A stretch of DNA of 64,000 nt, from the NCBI GenBank assembly GCA_016711295.1, contig JADJTE010000004.1:62001-126000 (forward strand), written 5' to 3'. The position numbers were made by a program, and so were the translations under genes. The notes beneath the pieces were generated by a model. That model saw only the letters and a program-made list of their open reading frames with translations, searched no databases and was not told the DNA's origin. This stretch comes from Sphingobacteriales bacterium (GTDB lineage Bacteria > Bacteroidota > Bacteroidia > Chitinophagales > UBA2359). Shown here one piece after another: positions 7,793-17,650 of the stretch (its first letter is position 1; every line of letters starts with the position of its first letter).

Positions 7793-8725
7793 ATGAAAGC
7801 ACACCCCGAAATTGCTCAGCTGATAGGCAAAAATCCTTATACTTTCGCTGTTTTATTGTTTACCGTGGGTATGCAAATAGCCATTGCCGCCCTAATGGGT
7901 CGCTGGGGACTGTCGTATTGGTGGCTTGCGCTGCTCATTGCTTATATAGTAGGGGCTATTGCCAACCATACCTTATTTGTTGTTACTCACGAAGCTACCC
8001 ACGACCTCCTTTTTAAGAGTCGCCCTGCCAATAAAATAGCTGCTCTCTTGGCAGACCTCACCAATATAGTGCCTAATTCAATGGGTTTTCGGGTCTATCA
8101 CCAAAAACACCACGCTCACCAAGGCGACCACGAGTATGACGCAGATATGGCAAGCGATTGGGAAGCGCGTTTTGTGCGCAATATATGGTGGCGCAAAGCC
8201 TTATGGTTGCTGTTTTTTCCTATTTTTCAGGTCTTGCGCATTCCGCGCTTACAAGAAATCAGCATCAGCAATAAATGGTCGGTAGCCAATGTAATAATAG
8301 TACTTGCTTTTGATATCGCCGTTATTTACTTTTTGGGTATGAATGCTTTTGTCTATCTCGTGGCATCGTTTGCATTCTCGATAGGGCTGCATCCCTTGGG
8401 TGCCCGTTGGATTCAAGAACACTATACGCCCGACGGACAACAAGAGACATTCAGCTACTACGGACCGCTCAACTTTTTCGCCCTCAATGTAGGTTATCAC
8501 AACGAACACCACGATTTTCCCGCTATACCTTGGAATAAATTGCCCGAAGTGCGCCGTATTGCCCCTGAATATTACGACAGCTTAAAATATCATACTTCGT
8601 GGTCAGGGCTGTTGCTCGATTTTATTTTCAAACCTGAATACAGCCTATTTTCGCGCGTCGAGCGCATCGAAGAGGGTAAAGTGTCCTACGACCGACAAAA
8701 AAAGGCTGCCAATGCTCCTCGCTAA
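7793..8725 (+). CDS. Membrane fatty-acid desaturase, DES1-like (sphingolipid delta-4 type)
   Basis: 310 aa with about four membrane segments and the three histidine boxes of di-iron desaturases: HEATH (66-70), HQKHH (103-107), and HNEHH near 236. The sequence after the last box (HDFPAIPWNKLPEVRRIAPE, then YYDSL and a W) closely follows eukaryotic sphingolipid delta-4 desaturase DES1 and is unlike ordinary acyl-lipid desaturases (family knowledge from memory). Expected role: introducing a double bond or hydroxyl into a sphingoid base or long acyl chain in the membrane; the substrate is inferred only. It is monocistronic, with a TACTTTTG box upstream. A sphingomyelinase-like gene lies at 37410. 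Confidence 0.85.
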   Translation: MKAHPEIAQLIGKNPYTFAVLLFTVGMQIAIAALMGRWGLSYWWLALLIAYIVGAIANHTLFVVTHEATHDLLFKSRPANKIAALLADLTNIVPNSMGFRVYHQKHHAHQGDHEYDADMASDWEARFVRNIWWRKALWLLFFPIFQVLRIPRLQEISISNKWSVANVIIVLAFDIAVIYFLGMNAFVYLVASFAFSIGLHPLGARWIQEHYTPDGQQETFSYYGPLNFFALNVGYHNEHHDFPAIPWNKLPEVRRIAPEYYDSLKYHTSWSGLLLDFIFKPEYSLFSRVERIEEGKVSYDRQKKAANAPR

Positions 8726-8795
8726 AAAGGCAACATCTTTTTAGTGGGTCAGATGGTTTAATTGTCCAATACTCATACCGTGCTATTACGAGCAA

Positions 8796-9611
8796 TTAAG
8801 CCATAGTAGCTTCGCGCAGGCGCACTAATGCGCCCAACAGCGTTTCTAATTGGTCTAAGGGCAGCATATTGGCTCCATCTGAGAGTGCTTCGGCAGGATT
8901 AGGGTGGGTTTCGATAAACAAGCCATCAACCCCAACGGCTATACCTGCGCGGGCAATAGTGCCAATAAGGGCGGGTAATCCTCCCGTAACGCCGCTTGTT
9001 TGGTTGGGCTGTTGTAAAGAATGTGTACAATCCAACACAACGGGCAGATTAAAGGCTTGCATTTGTGGGATAGCCCTAAAATCGACTATCAAATCTTGGT
9101 AGCCAAACATGGTGCCGCGTTCTGTGAGCAAGACGTTTGGGTTGCCGCTTTGCCGTACCTTATCAACTGCAAAGCACATGGCATCGGGCGATAAGAATTG
9201 CCCTTTTTTAATATTGACTACCTTGCCCGTTTGGGCAGCGGCTATCAACAAATCGGTTTGTCGGCACAAAAAAGCGGGTATCTGCAATACATCGACATAG
9301 GCAGCGGCTAAATCAGCTTCGTTGGGCGCGTGTATGTCTGTGACAACGGGTATGCCTAATTCGCTGCGCACTTTGCCCAAAATACGCAAGGCTTTTTCGT
9401 CGCCAATGCCCGTAAAGGAGTCTAAGCGCGAGCGGTTGGCTTTTCTGTACGAGGCTTTAAAAATATAAGGTATGCCGAGGCGGTGGGTTATCTCGGTTAT
9501 TTTTTCGGCAATGTGCAGTGCGATATATTCACTTTCGACTGCGCAGGGTCCTGCCATCAAAAAAAAGCGTGTGGCATCGGCGGTTTGCCACAAAGGTAAG
9601 GTTGGCAACAT
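8796..9611 (-). CDS. kdsA: 3-deoxy-8-phosphooctulonate (KDO-8-phosphate) synthase
   Basis: 271 aa. It condenses phosphoenolpyruvate with arabinose 5-phosphate to give KDO-8-phosphate for lipopolysaccharide core synthesis. Family hallmarks: MAGPCAVES near residue 18, FKASYRKANRSR, TDIHAP, the NIKKGQFLSP segment and LDCTHSLQQPN. It lacks the N-terminal extension of the related aroma-type DAHP synthases. The next gene on the strand, rpsA, lies upstream and is separated from it by a terminator, so kdsA probably has its own promoter. Confidence 0.95.
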   Translation of the reverse strand: MLPTLPLWQTADATRFFLMAGPCAVESEYIALHIAEKITEITHRLGIPYIFKASYRKANRSRLDSFTGIGDEKALRILGKVRSELGIPVVTDIHAPNEADLAAAYVDVLQIPAFLCRQTDLLIAAAQTGKVVNIKKGQFLSPDAMCFAVDKVRQSGNPNVLLTERGTMFGYQDLIVDFRAIPQMQAFNLPVVLDCTHSLQQPNQTSGVTGGLPALIGTIARAGIAVGVDGLFIETHPNPAEALSDGANMLPLDQLETLLGALVRLREATMA

Positions 9612-9651
9612 GGCTGGCTGTGTATATTTTATTGCAATGGTGCGGCTTGGC

Positions 9652-9698
9652 TAAAAAAGGCAAACCTTATAGGTTCGTTTAAAAGCCTATAAGGTTTG
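9652..9698 (-). terminator. Rho-independent terminator after rpsA
   Basis: On the minus strand, perfect 13-bp arms (CAAACCTTATAGG at 9661-9673 and CCTATAAGGTTTG at 9686-9698) followed by CC and a run of six T (complement of 9652-9657). It lies 38 bp past the rpsA stop. Confidence 0.85.
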
Positions 9699-9735
9699 TT
9701 ATGGTATGGTCTCAAAAGATAAAACGCGCTTGAGA

Positions 9736-11666
9736 TTATTCGCCGTCCAATTGTTTTTTCAAGTCGGCTAAGGCACTTAGGTCGCCCATTGTGGATTTGC
9801 TGTCGTTGGTTTGTTGGTTTACGGTTTCGATAGCCTTATTAGTTTCGGCTTGTTCTTTCTCGGCGGCGGCATCTTTGGCTTTCTCGGCGGCATTGCGTTG
9901 GGCATAGACCCAGTCGGTATGCGATACGATGATGCGTTTGTCGTTGCGGTCAAATTCGATAACGCGCCAAGTTAAGGTTTCGTCTTGGGCAGCCATTGAG
10001 TTATCTTCTTTGCGCAGGTGTTTGTTCGGTGCAAAGGCTTCGATACCGTATGGTAATGAAATGATAGCTCCTTTATCGTCGCGTTTGATGATAGTACCGT
10101 TATGCTCCGAGCCAATCGGGAATACGGTCGAGAAAGTATCCCAAGGGTCTTCTTCGATTTGTTTGTGTCCGAGCGACAATTTACGGGCTTCTTTGTCGAT
10201 ACCCAAGATGATAACTTCCAAATTTTCGCCCGATTTGACATACTCCGATGGGTGGTTGAAGCGGCGTGTCCATGACAAGTCCGAAATGTGTACCATACCG
10301 CCTATGCCTTCTTTTAGTTCGACAAATACGCCGTAGGGAGTGGTGTTTTTCACCTCGCCTGTATGACGGCTGCCGACAGGATAGCGTTCTTCGATAGTTT
10401 CCCAGGGGTCAGATTGCAATTGTTTGATACTGAGCGACATTTTGCGTTCGGTGCGGTCGAGCGTAACGATTTTGGCTTCGCACTCTTCGCCTACTTTGAA
10501 CACATCGCGCGGGTTGACGGGTTGGTTCGACCACGAAATTTCGGATACGTGCACCAAGCCTTCTACACCTGGTTGTATTTCGATAAATGCGCCGTAGTCT
10601 TCTATGTTCACTACTTTGCCTTTGATAGTAGAGCCTTCTTCCAAACCTTCGCTCAATACTTCCCACGGGTGCGGGGTTAGCTGTTTCAAGCCCAATGAGA
10701 TGCGGCGTTTTGCTTCGTCGTAGTCGATAACCACGACGTTGATTTTTTGATTGAGTTGCAATACTTCGTTGGGGTGGTTGATTCTGCCCCAAGAGATGTC
10801 GGTGATGTAGAGCAAGCCGTCTACGCCACCCAAGTCGATAAATGCACCGAAGTCGGTGATATTTTTGACTGTACCTTCGAGTACTTGTCCTTTTTCGAGT
10901 TGTGAGATGATGCGTTGGCGTTGGTCTTCGATGTCGCTTTCGATGAGGGCTTTGTGCGAAACAACGGCATTTTTGATAATGTCGTTGACTTTAACGACCT
11001 TGAACTCCATAATTTTGCCTACATAGGAATCGTAGTCGGTGACGGGACGCACATCGATTTGCGAGCCTGGTAAGAATGTTTCGATACCATTGATGCGTAC
11101 AATCAAGCCGCCTTTGGTTTTGCTGATGATTTCGCCTTTGACTACTAAACCGTCTCGGTGCGCAACGATGATGGTTTCCCATGCGCGTAGGTCGCGTGCG
11201 CTGCTGCGCGAGATGCGCAATTGACCATTTTTGTCTTCTTTTTCATCAACGTAAACTTCTACGGTATCGCCTATTTTGAGTTCGCCGTCATGACGGAACT
11301 CGGATAGGGGTACTAATCCGTCCGATTTGAAACCGATATTCAAAACAGCGTGGTGCTTGTTACGGCTTCGATGGTTGCCTGAATAATTTCGTGTTCGTTA
11401 ATCGTTTTGAAGGTTTTGTCGTAGCGTGTTTCCCAATCAGAGCGGTCTGTTTGCTCGTAGTAATGCACGGCACGTTTGCCTTGCCCCCAATTATAATCAT
11501 CGTGGGCTGCTTTAGGCTCGTTTACCTTAACTTTTTTGGGTGTCTGTTGTTCGACAACGGTTTCGACGCTTTCCGATACAGTATCTTGAACTGTTTCGGT
11601 CACCTCTGTCGCTGTTTCTACAACAGTTTCTTCGTTAGAGGTGATGTTTTGTTCTTGCTCTTGCAA
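9736..11666 (-). CDS. rpsA: 30S ribosomal protein S1, one frameshift
   Basis: Six S1/OB-fold repeats follow an acidic, low-complexity N-terminal stretch of about 50 residues; repeats 3-6 contain clear signatures such as TDFGAFIDLGGVDGLLYITD and EDYGAFIEIQPGVEGLVHVS. The C-terminus is Ala/Glu-rich. S1 binds mRNA on the small ribosomal subunit. The frame breaks near 11345-11352 (EAVTST then LNIGFKSDG): one extra base restores STxAVLNIGF. The corrected protein is about 643 aa. As S1 is essential, a consensus error is the likelier explanation. Promoter-like TACCTTTG and TATCTTTG boxes lie upstream, and a strong terminator follows. Confidence 0.93.
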
Positions 11667-11723
11667 AGCTAAATTTTTTTAATAGGTGAACAGATATGGT
11701 TTAAGTCGTTTGGCGTATTGGTG

Positions 11724-11731
11724 CAAAGATA
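11724..11731 (-). promoter_or_regulatory. Putative -7 box for rpsA, proximal
   Basis: CAAAGATA on the plus strand, TATCTTTG on the minus strand, 58 bp upstream of the rpsA start. Confidence 0.45.
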
Positions 11732-11758
11732 CAAGCCGCCAAAATGAAATTGAGGGTG

Positions 11759-11766
11759 CAAAGGTA
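11759..11766 (-). promoter_or_regulatory. Putative -7 box for rpsA, distal
   Basis: CAAAGGTA on the plus strand, TACCTTTG on the minus strand, 93 bp upstream of rpsA. Two promoters for a ribosomal protein gene would be plausible. Confidence 0.45.
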
Positions 11767-11839
11767 ATACTTTTTTTGGTGTTTTTGCATAGTAATGGCA
11801 AGTTGGCAAAAAAAAATGCGCGAATTCGATAGAATAACG

Positions 11840-11847
11840 TACCTTTG
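11840..11847 (+). promoter_or_regulatory. Putative -7 box for the ECF sigma factor gene
   Basis: TACCTTTG, matching TAnnTTTG, 42 bp before the preferred ATG at 11889. Confidence 0.5.
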
Positions 11848-11888
11848 TGTTTGGCTATCTACACTATGTTCACACTTATTGTCGTTAT

Positions 11889-12467
11889 ATGGAGTTTAGG
11901 GTATTAAAAAAACCAACTGAGAACGACCTCGTGGCTGCCTTGTTGCGCAACGAGGAGGCTGCCTATGCTTATTTATACGACCATTATAGTGCTATGGTTT
12001 ATGGTATTATCTGTCAATCGCTTAAATCAGAGAACCAAGCAGAAATGGTAACGCAAGATGTATTTGTCAAGATATGGAAAAATATAAACGCCTTTGACCC
12101 TCAAAAAGGCAAATTGGCTACTTGGATTATCCAAATTACCCGCAATGCTGCTATTGATTTTTTGCGTTCCAAGCAATATAAAGTCAATACACAAAACCAA
12201 AGTATCGATAGTTTCGTAAGTAGCGATAGGGTAGACTCTAACTTGCACACAATTGCTGCAACTACCGTAACTGCGCAAACCAATATAGATACCATAGGCA
12301 TCAGGGATTTATTACAAGCACTGAACGAAGACCAACGCAAAATATTAGACCTGATGTATTTTAAAGGTTATACCCAAGCCGAAGTATCCGAATCGCTCGG
12401 AATGCCCCTGGGTACAGTAAAAACGAAAACCCGCGCGGCATTGCAATTGTTGCGCGGCATGATATAA
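11889..12467 (+). CDS. ECF-family RNA polymerase sigma factor
   Basis: 192 aa from the ATG at 11889; an upstream in-frame codon at 11847 would overlap the promoter box. Region 2 is seen in YLYDHYSAMVYGI through VFVKIWKNI and WIIQITRNAAIDFLR; region 4 in LMYFKGYTQAEVSESLGMP with the helix-turn-helix LGTVKTKTRAAL. The linker is longer than usual. A putative anti-sigma/cupin gene follows 189 bp downstream, a ChrR-like pairing, but a 101-bp miniature element now sits between them. The stress or signal sensed is unknown. Confidence 0.9.
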   Translation: MEFRVLKKPTENDLVAALLRNEEAAYAYLYDHYSAMVYGIICQSLKSENQAEMVTQDVFVKIWKNINAFDPQKGKLATWIIQITRNAAIDFLRSKQYKVNTQNQSIDSFVSSDRVDSNLHTIAATTVTAQTNIDTIGIRDLLQALNEDQRKILDLMYFKGYTQAEVSESLGMPLGTVKTKTRAALQLLRGMI

Positions 12468-12516
12468 CGGCTATTCCAAAGTATAGCAATGTCCTCTTAG
12501 GTGTCATTTAACCTAA

Positions 12517-12617
12517 TGTTCTAACAAAAAAGTTTTTAAGACCATTTTAAAAATGTAAGTAACTGAATATCAAGTAATTATATTAAAAATTAGTGCCTTA
12601 ATTTTTTTGTCAGAACT
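12517..12617. mobile_element. Miniature inverted-repeat element, family B, copy 2 (intact)
   Basis: 101 bp with ends TGTTCTAACAAAAAA and, inverted, AGTTCTGACAAAAAAAT; CTAA flanks it directly on both sides (12513-12516, 12618-12621). It is the reverse complement of the element at 7115-7381 minus its nested insertion. It lies between the sigma-factor gene and the anti-sigma gene and ends 39 bp before the latter's start, so it may alter their co-transcription. Confidence 0.82.
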
Positions 12618-12656
12618 CTAATTAAGCAATTATACCGCATTTTTTAACATCATATT

Positions 12657-13261
12657 ATGGATTTGTCTTCTATCATAGAATCGGGACAAGTAGAATCCTA
12701 TGTTTTTGGCTTTATGGATGGCGATGAAAAAGCGCGATTCGAGGCAATTATGGCAGATTCCTACGACTTGGCTGCCTTAGTGCGCCAATCTGAGGAGGCA
12801 TTGGGATTATATGCCGCCCAGCACGCCCGTCTACCTGCTACTCTGCTCAAAAATAAGGTATTGGTACAACTCAACAACGCTTGGGTTGAACACGGCATAT
12901 TGCCTACCGAACAATTGCCGCTACTCACACGAAATGCCAAACTCCAATTTTGGCAGCACATCACCAACGACATCCAACACCCCGAATTTGAGGTGTTTAT
13001 ATGCACACCCTCCGAAAAGATGAAATCGTAGAAATATCATTGGCATGGCTCAACGGAGCTATTCTCGACGAACACCACGACGACCTCATCGAGTCGTTTC
13101 TCATTTTAGAAGGGTCTTGTCGTTGTTTGATTGGTAATGAAGAAGTATGCTTAGGCGCAGGAGATTATATCGAAATTCCGCTACATATAGAGCACAACGT
13201 AATAGCTACGTCCGAACAACCTGTAAAAGCCGTGCTACAATGGCTCAAAGTAGCCGCCTAA
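12657..13261 (+). CDS. Putative ChrR-like anti-sigma factor with C-terminal cupin, likely frameshifted
   Basis: Two frames overlap by 31 bp. The first (12657-13031) begins with an anti-sigma-like helical part (VESYVFGFMDGDEKARFEAI) and ends abruptly. The second (from 13001) is a single cupin fold with EGSCRCLIGNEEVCLGAGDY and PLHIEHNV. ChrR-type anti-sigma factors have exactly this order, sigma-binding domain then cupin, so one gene with a one-base shift near 12985-13005 is the simplest reading (inference). The alternative is two overlapping, translationally coupled genes. I see no HxxxCxxC zinc motif in the N-terminal part, so zinc binding as in ChrR is not supported. Confidence 0.6.
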
Positions 13262-13268
13262 GCCGCAC

Positions 13269-14429
13269 ATGACCGCCCAAACTACTGACAAGCATCGCCC
13301 AATAGTCAAAAATATTCATTTTGAGCATTTAGATGGCTTGCGATTCTTGTGTTTCCTATCCGTATTTCTGTATCATAGTTTTCATACCGAATCGACAGCT
13401 CTCCAAGACGCACCGCTTTATCGGTTTGTAGATGAGCATATTTTTGGCAACGGAAACATGGGGTCAATTTCTTTTTTGTCCTTAGTGGCTTTTTGATTAC
13501 CTATTTGCTCATCGCAGAAAAGCAACTCAACCACCAAATTGATGTGCCGCGATTTTGGTTGCGCCGTATCTTGCGCATTTGGCCGCTATATTATTGTTGT
13601 GTCTTATTTGGATTTTATGCGTTTCCGATGCTCAAAACTTTGCTCGGACAAACACCCAACGAGACGGCAACTGTCGGTTATTATCTGGCGTTTTTGAGCA
13701 ATTTTGATTTGATTGCCCAAGGCTTGCCCGATGCTTCCATCTTAGGCGTTCTTTGGAGCGTAGCCGTCGAAGAGCAATTTTATTTGCTTTGTACCCTTGG
13801 TGCTATATGTTTTGCCCGTCCGCCATTATAGCTGGGTATTTGTGGGCATTATACTGATTAGCTGGGCATATCGGGCTTGCAACGACATCGCTATGTTACA
13901 CGAATATAGTACGTTTTCGTGTATGGGCGATATGGCTGTGGGTGCATTAGGTGCCTGGGCAATAGGGCAGTACGTAGCTATCCGTCGTTTTTTTGAGCAA
14001 CTACCGCGCTGCGCTATCATCGGTTTATACGCATTATTGGTATTTATTTTTCTGTTTCGAGACGAAGTATTGTATAGCCACTACATACTGCGCATTTTCG
14101 AGCGTACTTTGGTAGCATTGGTGGCGTTGGGCGTTATTTTGGAACAGAACTATGCCTTGCGCTCGCCCTTCAAATTGGGGCATTGGACTTGGATTAGTCA
14201 TTGGGGCACTATCAGCTATGGTTTGTATTGCCTACATTTTATCGGCATACTCATAGCACTACAACTGACCAAACTACTACACCTCAATACCCAATTGTGG
14301 CAAGTATTGTGTTTAGAGACTACACTCGCCTTAATTCTAACCATTGGCATCAGCGAGTTAAGCTATCGCTTTCTCGAACGTCCTTTCTTGCGCCTAAAAG
14401 AACGATTTGCCTACTTTAGCCGCCAATAG
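13269..14429 (+). CDS. Acyltransferase 3 family membrane protein (OafA/YrhL type), two frameshifts
   Basis: The N-terminus HLDGLRFLCFLSVFLYHS has the family's conserved Arg and His; LRRILRIWPLYY and SVAVEEQFYLL are further hallmarks, and about nine to ten hydrophobic helices can be counted. Such proteins O-acylate surface glycans, lipids or peptidoglycan at the inner membrane. Frame 1 to 2: the G-run at 13460-13463 lacks one G; adding it gives GVNFFFVLSGFLIT, typical of the family. Frame 2 to 3: one extra base near 13785-13797. Corrected length is about 386 aa. It lies 8 bp after the cupin gene and may be co-transcribed with it. Confidence 0.85.
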
Positions 14430-14435
14430 CAAAAA

Positions 14436-14481
14436 GCGTTTGACAGGTATGAGGGCTATTGCCCCAATATCTATCAAACGC
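14436..14481. terminator. Nested hairpin between convergent genes
   Basis: Outer arms GCGTTTGA (14436-14443) and TCAAACGC (14474-14481) enclose an inner GGGC-TATT-GCCC hairpin. It lies between the acyltransferase gene and the convergent T9SS gene; probably a bidirectional terminator. Confidence 0.5.
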
Positions 14482-14555
14482 CCCATATACCCTTAGCAGC
14501 ACGAGCGCAATACACACCCAAGTGCAAGGGAATAAAAGCCAAAATTGGTAATATG

Positions 14556-15017
14556 CTATTTGACGCTAAATTTAGTACGCCCAAATACGTCGTCCAAGCC
14601 TTTGATTTCTATATTGTAATCGCCCACATCTAACATGCCCACTTCGAGCGATAGATGGTGTGCGCCCTTGGCTAAACTACCCATTTTTTGTACTTCGATG
14701 GGCGTGCCTCTGCTATCGCTAATCGTGATGCTAAATGTATTGGCGGCACCAATCCAAAACGAAAGCGTGAGCATTTCGCCTTGTGCTATGGGATTGGGTA
14801 GGGCTATAAGGTCGTTCACTCCTTTATAAGTTGGGGCGGGAGTAGGTATTATCTCGGCTTGGGTGGCAATATCATTTCTATCAATCACGCGCAGGGTGCT
14901 GTCGCGCACCTGGTCGCGCGAGGGGTCAAAATGTACGTTTGCTTGGGCGGCAGCGTTATTCGCACCCAAGGCAATAGCGCATAATAGCACGGCAATAGGC
15001 AAAATGTTTGTTTTCAT
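14556..15017 (-). CDS. Small secreted protein with T9SS-type C-terminal domain
   Basis: 153 aa from the ATG at 15017, which is followed by a clear signal peptide ending near NNAAAQA. An unstructured Pro-rich stretch (PTPAPTYK) precedes an ~80-residue beta-rich C-terminal domain beginning LIALPNPIAQGEMLTLSF and ending DVFGRTKFSVK, the pattern of a type A T9SS sorting domain. No catalytic domain lies between the two, so it is almost only a sorting domain; export to the surface is inferred, function unknown. It is 49 bp downstream of prmA on the same strand. Confidence 0.75.
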   Translation of the reverse strand: MKTNILPIAVLLCAIALGANNAAAQANVHFDPSRDQVRDSTLRVIDRNDIATQAEIIPTPAPTYKGVNDLIALPNPIAQGEMLTLSFWIGAANTFSITISDSRGTPIEVQKMGSLAKGAHHLSLEVGMLDVGDYNIEIKGLDDVFGRTKFSVK

Positions 15018-15066
15018 AGAGGGGTAATATGATGGGTTTTGGTGTTGGAATACTAAAAGCATAGCA

Positions 15067-15907
15067 CTACCTTTGGTAGTGTAACATTGCCCAATTACCG
15101 TCGTGCAGTTCGCTTGCAAATATAAGTTGTTGCTTTTGGGCGGCATGTTTGATGTCAGCGACATCACTGCGCAAAAATACCACTCAATAGTAATACGGCA
15201 TCGGGTAGCAGTGAAGTGCATAACATCGGTAAGGTGTCTAATATAACATTCCGATTGATATTGGCAAGTATGACGTGGTAATGCTCATTGGTGGGTATAG
15301 CGGTATGGTCGCCTTGTAGTGTTGTTATTTGGCTACGGCATTGGTTAATGTCTATATTCTCGAGTGTGTTTTGGGTGGCGGCGGGGTCGTTATCAATAGC
15401 GGTAATGTGTTGCGCACCCAATTTAGCCGCCATAATAGCTAAAATACCCGTACCGCAACCAAAATCGAGTACTTGTGCGCCCCGCATTGGTACGTTCAAC
15501 ATTTGCCTAATCATCATAGCGGTTGTTTCGTGGTGTCCCGTACCAAATGCCATCTTAGGTTCGATGATAATTTCGTAATGATACGCGGGCGTTTGGTGAA
15601 ACGGTGCTTTGACTACCACTTTATCGTCAATCACAACGGGCTGGAAATTGCTTTCCCACAGTGCGTTCCAATTTTGGTCGGGCATAACGGCTATACTGCT
15701 TACCTGTATATGATCTTCGAGGGCGTATGCGTGTATGATTTCGCTCAGTTTATCGGCATCGTATTGCTGTTCGGGTATATAGGCTTTGATATCTGCATCG
15801 GCTTCTTCAAAACCATCATATCCTATCCCATCTAATAGAGATATGAATATTTCGCGATAGGCGGGGTCGGGGGCATGTAGGGTGACAATTACATAAGTCA
15901 TATTCAA
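15067..15907 (-). CDS. prmA: Ribosomal protein L11 methyltransferase PrmA, one frameshift
   Basis: The substrate-binding N-terminal part is followed by the AdoMet site VLDFGCGTGILAIMAAKLGA, the acidic AIDNDPAA motif and NIDINQC; LANINRNVI is the NxN-type catalytic region. It trimethylates L11 on the large ribosomal subunit. The frame stops at LLSGIFAQ (15164), but moving one base gives DVADIKHAAQKQQLIF down to a TAG at 15067-15069, the expected C-terminus. One surplus base near 15165-15172 is therefore inferred. Corrected length is about 280 aa. A TAACTTTG box on the minus strand lies about 93 bp upstream. Confidence 0.9.
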
Positions 15908-15999
15908 GGGGTATTGCTAAGGGCTTTTTGTAGAAGTAGGTGTAATTGGTTTGGTATTGGTCTGCACTATTTGTAGTGGACGATACACTAAACTCCATG

Positions 16000-16007
16000 C
16001 AAAGTTA
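16000..16007 (-). promoter_or_regulatory. Putative -7 box for prmA
   Basis: CAAAGTTA on the plus strand, TAACTTTG on the minus strand, 93 bp upstream of prmA. Confidence 0.45.
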
Positions 16008-16072
16008 AGCAATAATTGAATAACGAAGGGTAAATACCTTTTATTTCGTTGTGCCCACAAATATCGTTTGAT

Positions 16073-17413
16073 TTAGAGTGTAACTTGATTGAGTTTGACG
16101 ACTACTCCGCCTACGGGTTTGAGGGTAATTTGTGGGTCGGGTACTACGTGTTGGCTCACTAAGTCAAATTGCACATGGCGGGCAAGTAGGGCATTGATGA
16201 TTTGCATTTCGAGCATCGCAAAATTGTTGCCGATACAGATACGCGGTCCGCCGCCAAAAGGCAAGAACACAAAGCGATTGTCGCCCTTGATGGCAAAACT
16301 ATCGAAACGTTCAGGCATGAAGTCGTTGGGTTTGTCCCAATATTTAGGATTGCGGTGTGCGCCATAAATATTGACAACTATCGTATGCCCTGGTCGTATG
16401 TCGTAGCCACATATTTGGTCGGCAGCCATTGCCTTTCGCCCCACAAACATAGCAGGCGGATAAAGCCTCATGCCTTCGTTGATGACGTTAGTATTATAGG
16501 CCATGCGCGATACATTATCAAAATTAGGCATTTGCGTACCTAAGATGGTATCGTTTTCTGCTCGGAGGCGTTGCTCGGTATCGGGATTTTTTTTGAGGCA
16601 ATACCATATCCACGACAAGGCATTGACTGTTGTTTCGTGTCCTGCTACGAATATGGTCATTAGCTCGTCGCGCAATTGTCGGTCGTTCATACCTTCGCCT
16701 GTTTCTTCGTCTCGGGCTTCGAGCAGCATGTTCAGCAGGTCGTGTCCGTCGGTGGGGTTTTGGCGGCGGTCTCTGATAAGTCCATACATAATCTTGTTCA
16801 TTTTCTCGATATACCATTTTGCCTTGAAATTGCTAATCAAGGGCAACCAAAATGGCCAGATGATGGGCGACCGCAGGCGATTTGCTGCCAATCCGTTCAA
16901 TATATTGACGCTATGCCATACGCTTTGCACAATATCGGGCGCAACTTGTGTGCCGAACAAGACACGACTTACAATGTCGATAGTCAAACGCCCCATTTCT
17001 TGGGTAAAATTGATGGTTTCGCCTTCGCGTTTTTGCCACTCACGGAGTAGGTTCATCGTACAGTTGGCAGTAACTTGCGCCAGCGATTGCAGTTTTTCGC
17101 GATGGAAAGCGGGTTGAATCAATCGGCGTTGTCGGTGCCATGCTTCGCCCTCGATAGTCAGCAGCCCTTTGCCCAAAAAGTAGGTTAGTAGCTCATAACC
17201 TCGCCCTTTGTGATAATTTTTATAATTTTCTTGTAAAATATATTTTATGGCTTGTGGGCTATGTACGATATATACGTATCGATTTAGGATTCTAAAATAC
17301 GTCATATCGGGGTCCTGTTCTACGGCAGCAAGGGCGGTGCCAAGCGGGCTTTTCAGAAAAAGGCGCGGCGATTCGGGGTAGCGGGTAGGGGCATTAAATG
17401 GCATTGCACACAA
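16073..17413 (-). CDS. Cytochrome P450
   Basis: 446 aa, a full-length soluble-type P450. The heme ligand is the Cys of FGGGPRICIGNNFAM near residue 391; the I-helix has FVAGHETTVNALSW; the K-helix ExxR is EGMR, followed by LYPPA. The closest type is the CYP102-heme-like/CYP4-like group that hydroxylates fatty acids (inference from overall pattern). No reductase domain is fused, and no ferredoxin gene is adjacent, so its electron donor is elsewhere. The start at 17413 (MCAMPFNAP) is uncertain by three codons. TAGCTTTG on the minus strand, 39 bp upstream, is a candidate -7 box. Confidence 0.93.
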   Translation of the reverse strand: MCAMPFNAPTRYPESPRLFLKSPLGTALAAVEQDPDMTYFRILNRYVYIVHSPQAIKYILQENYKNYHKGRGYELLTYFLGKGLLTIEGEAWHRQRRLIQPAFHREKLQSLAQVTANCTMNLLREWQKREGETINFTQEMGRLTIDIVSRVLFGTQVAPDIVQSVWHSVNILNGLAANRLRSPIIWPFWLPLISNFKAKWYIEKMNKIMYGLIRDRRQNPTDGHDLLNMLLEARDEETGEGMNDRQLRDELMTIFVAGHETTVNALSWIWYCLKKNPDTEQRLRAENDTILGTQMPNFDNVSRMAYNTNVINEGMRLYPPAMFVGRKAMAADQICGYDIRPGHTIVVNIYGAHRNPKYWDKPNDFMPERFDSFAIKGDNRFVFLPFGGGPRICIGNNFAMLEMQIINALLARHVQFDLVSQHVVPDPQITLKPVGGVVVKLNQVTL

Positions 17414-17451
17414 AATTGGGAGGTTAGTGAATATAGGTGCTATCTCATGCG

Positions 17452-17459
17452 CAAAGCTA
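17452..17459 (-). promoter_or_regulatory. Putative -7 box for the P450 gene
   Basis: CAAAGCTA on the plus strand, TAGCTTTG on the minus strand. Confidence 0.45.
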
Positions 17460-17650
17460 CAAAAAAATTAGAGCAAGGTTTGAGATTGCCGACAGTAAAT
17501 ACCGCTGTGCAGTGCATTTTTATAGGTAGCGGAGTCAAATATTTAAACAATTACATTGTTTTAACAAGCAAATTGCTTAGTTTATTGAAATATAAAATAA
17601 TATTAAAAATTAAACCATTTTATTCAAATACCGAGTTCCAATTCCCAACA

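Noticed and set aside
10363..10792. Open frames on both strands within rpsA
   Set aside because: They have no recognisable domain and lie entirely inside the S1 coding region; frame shadows.
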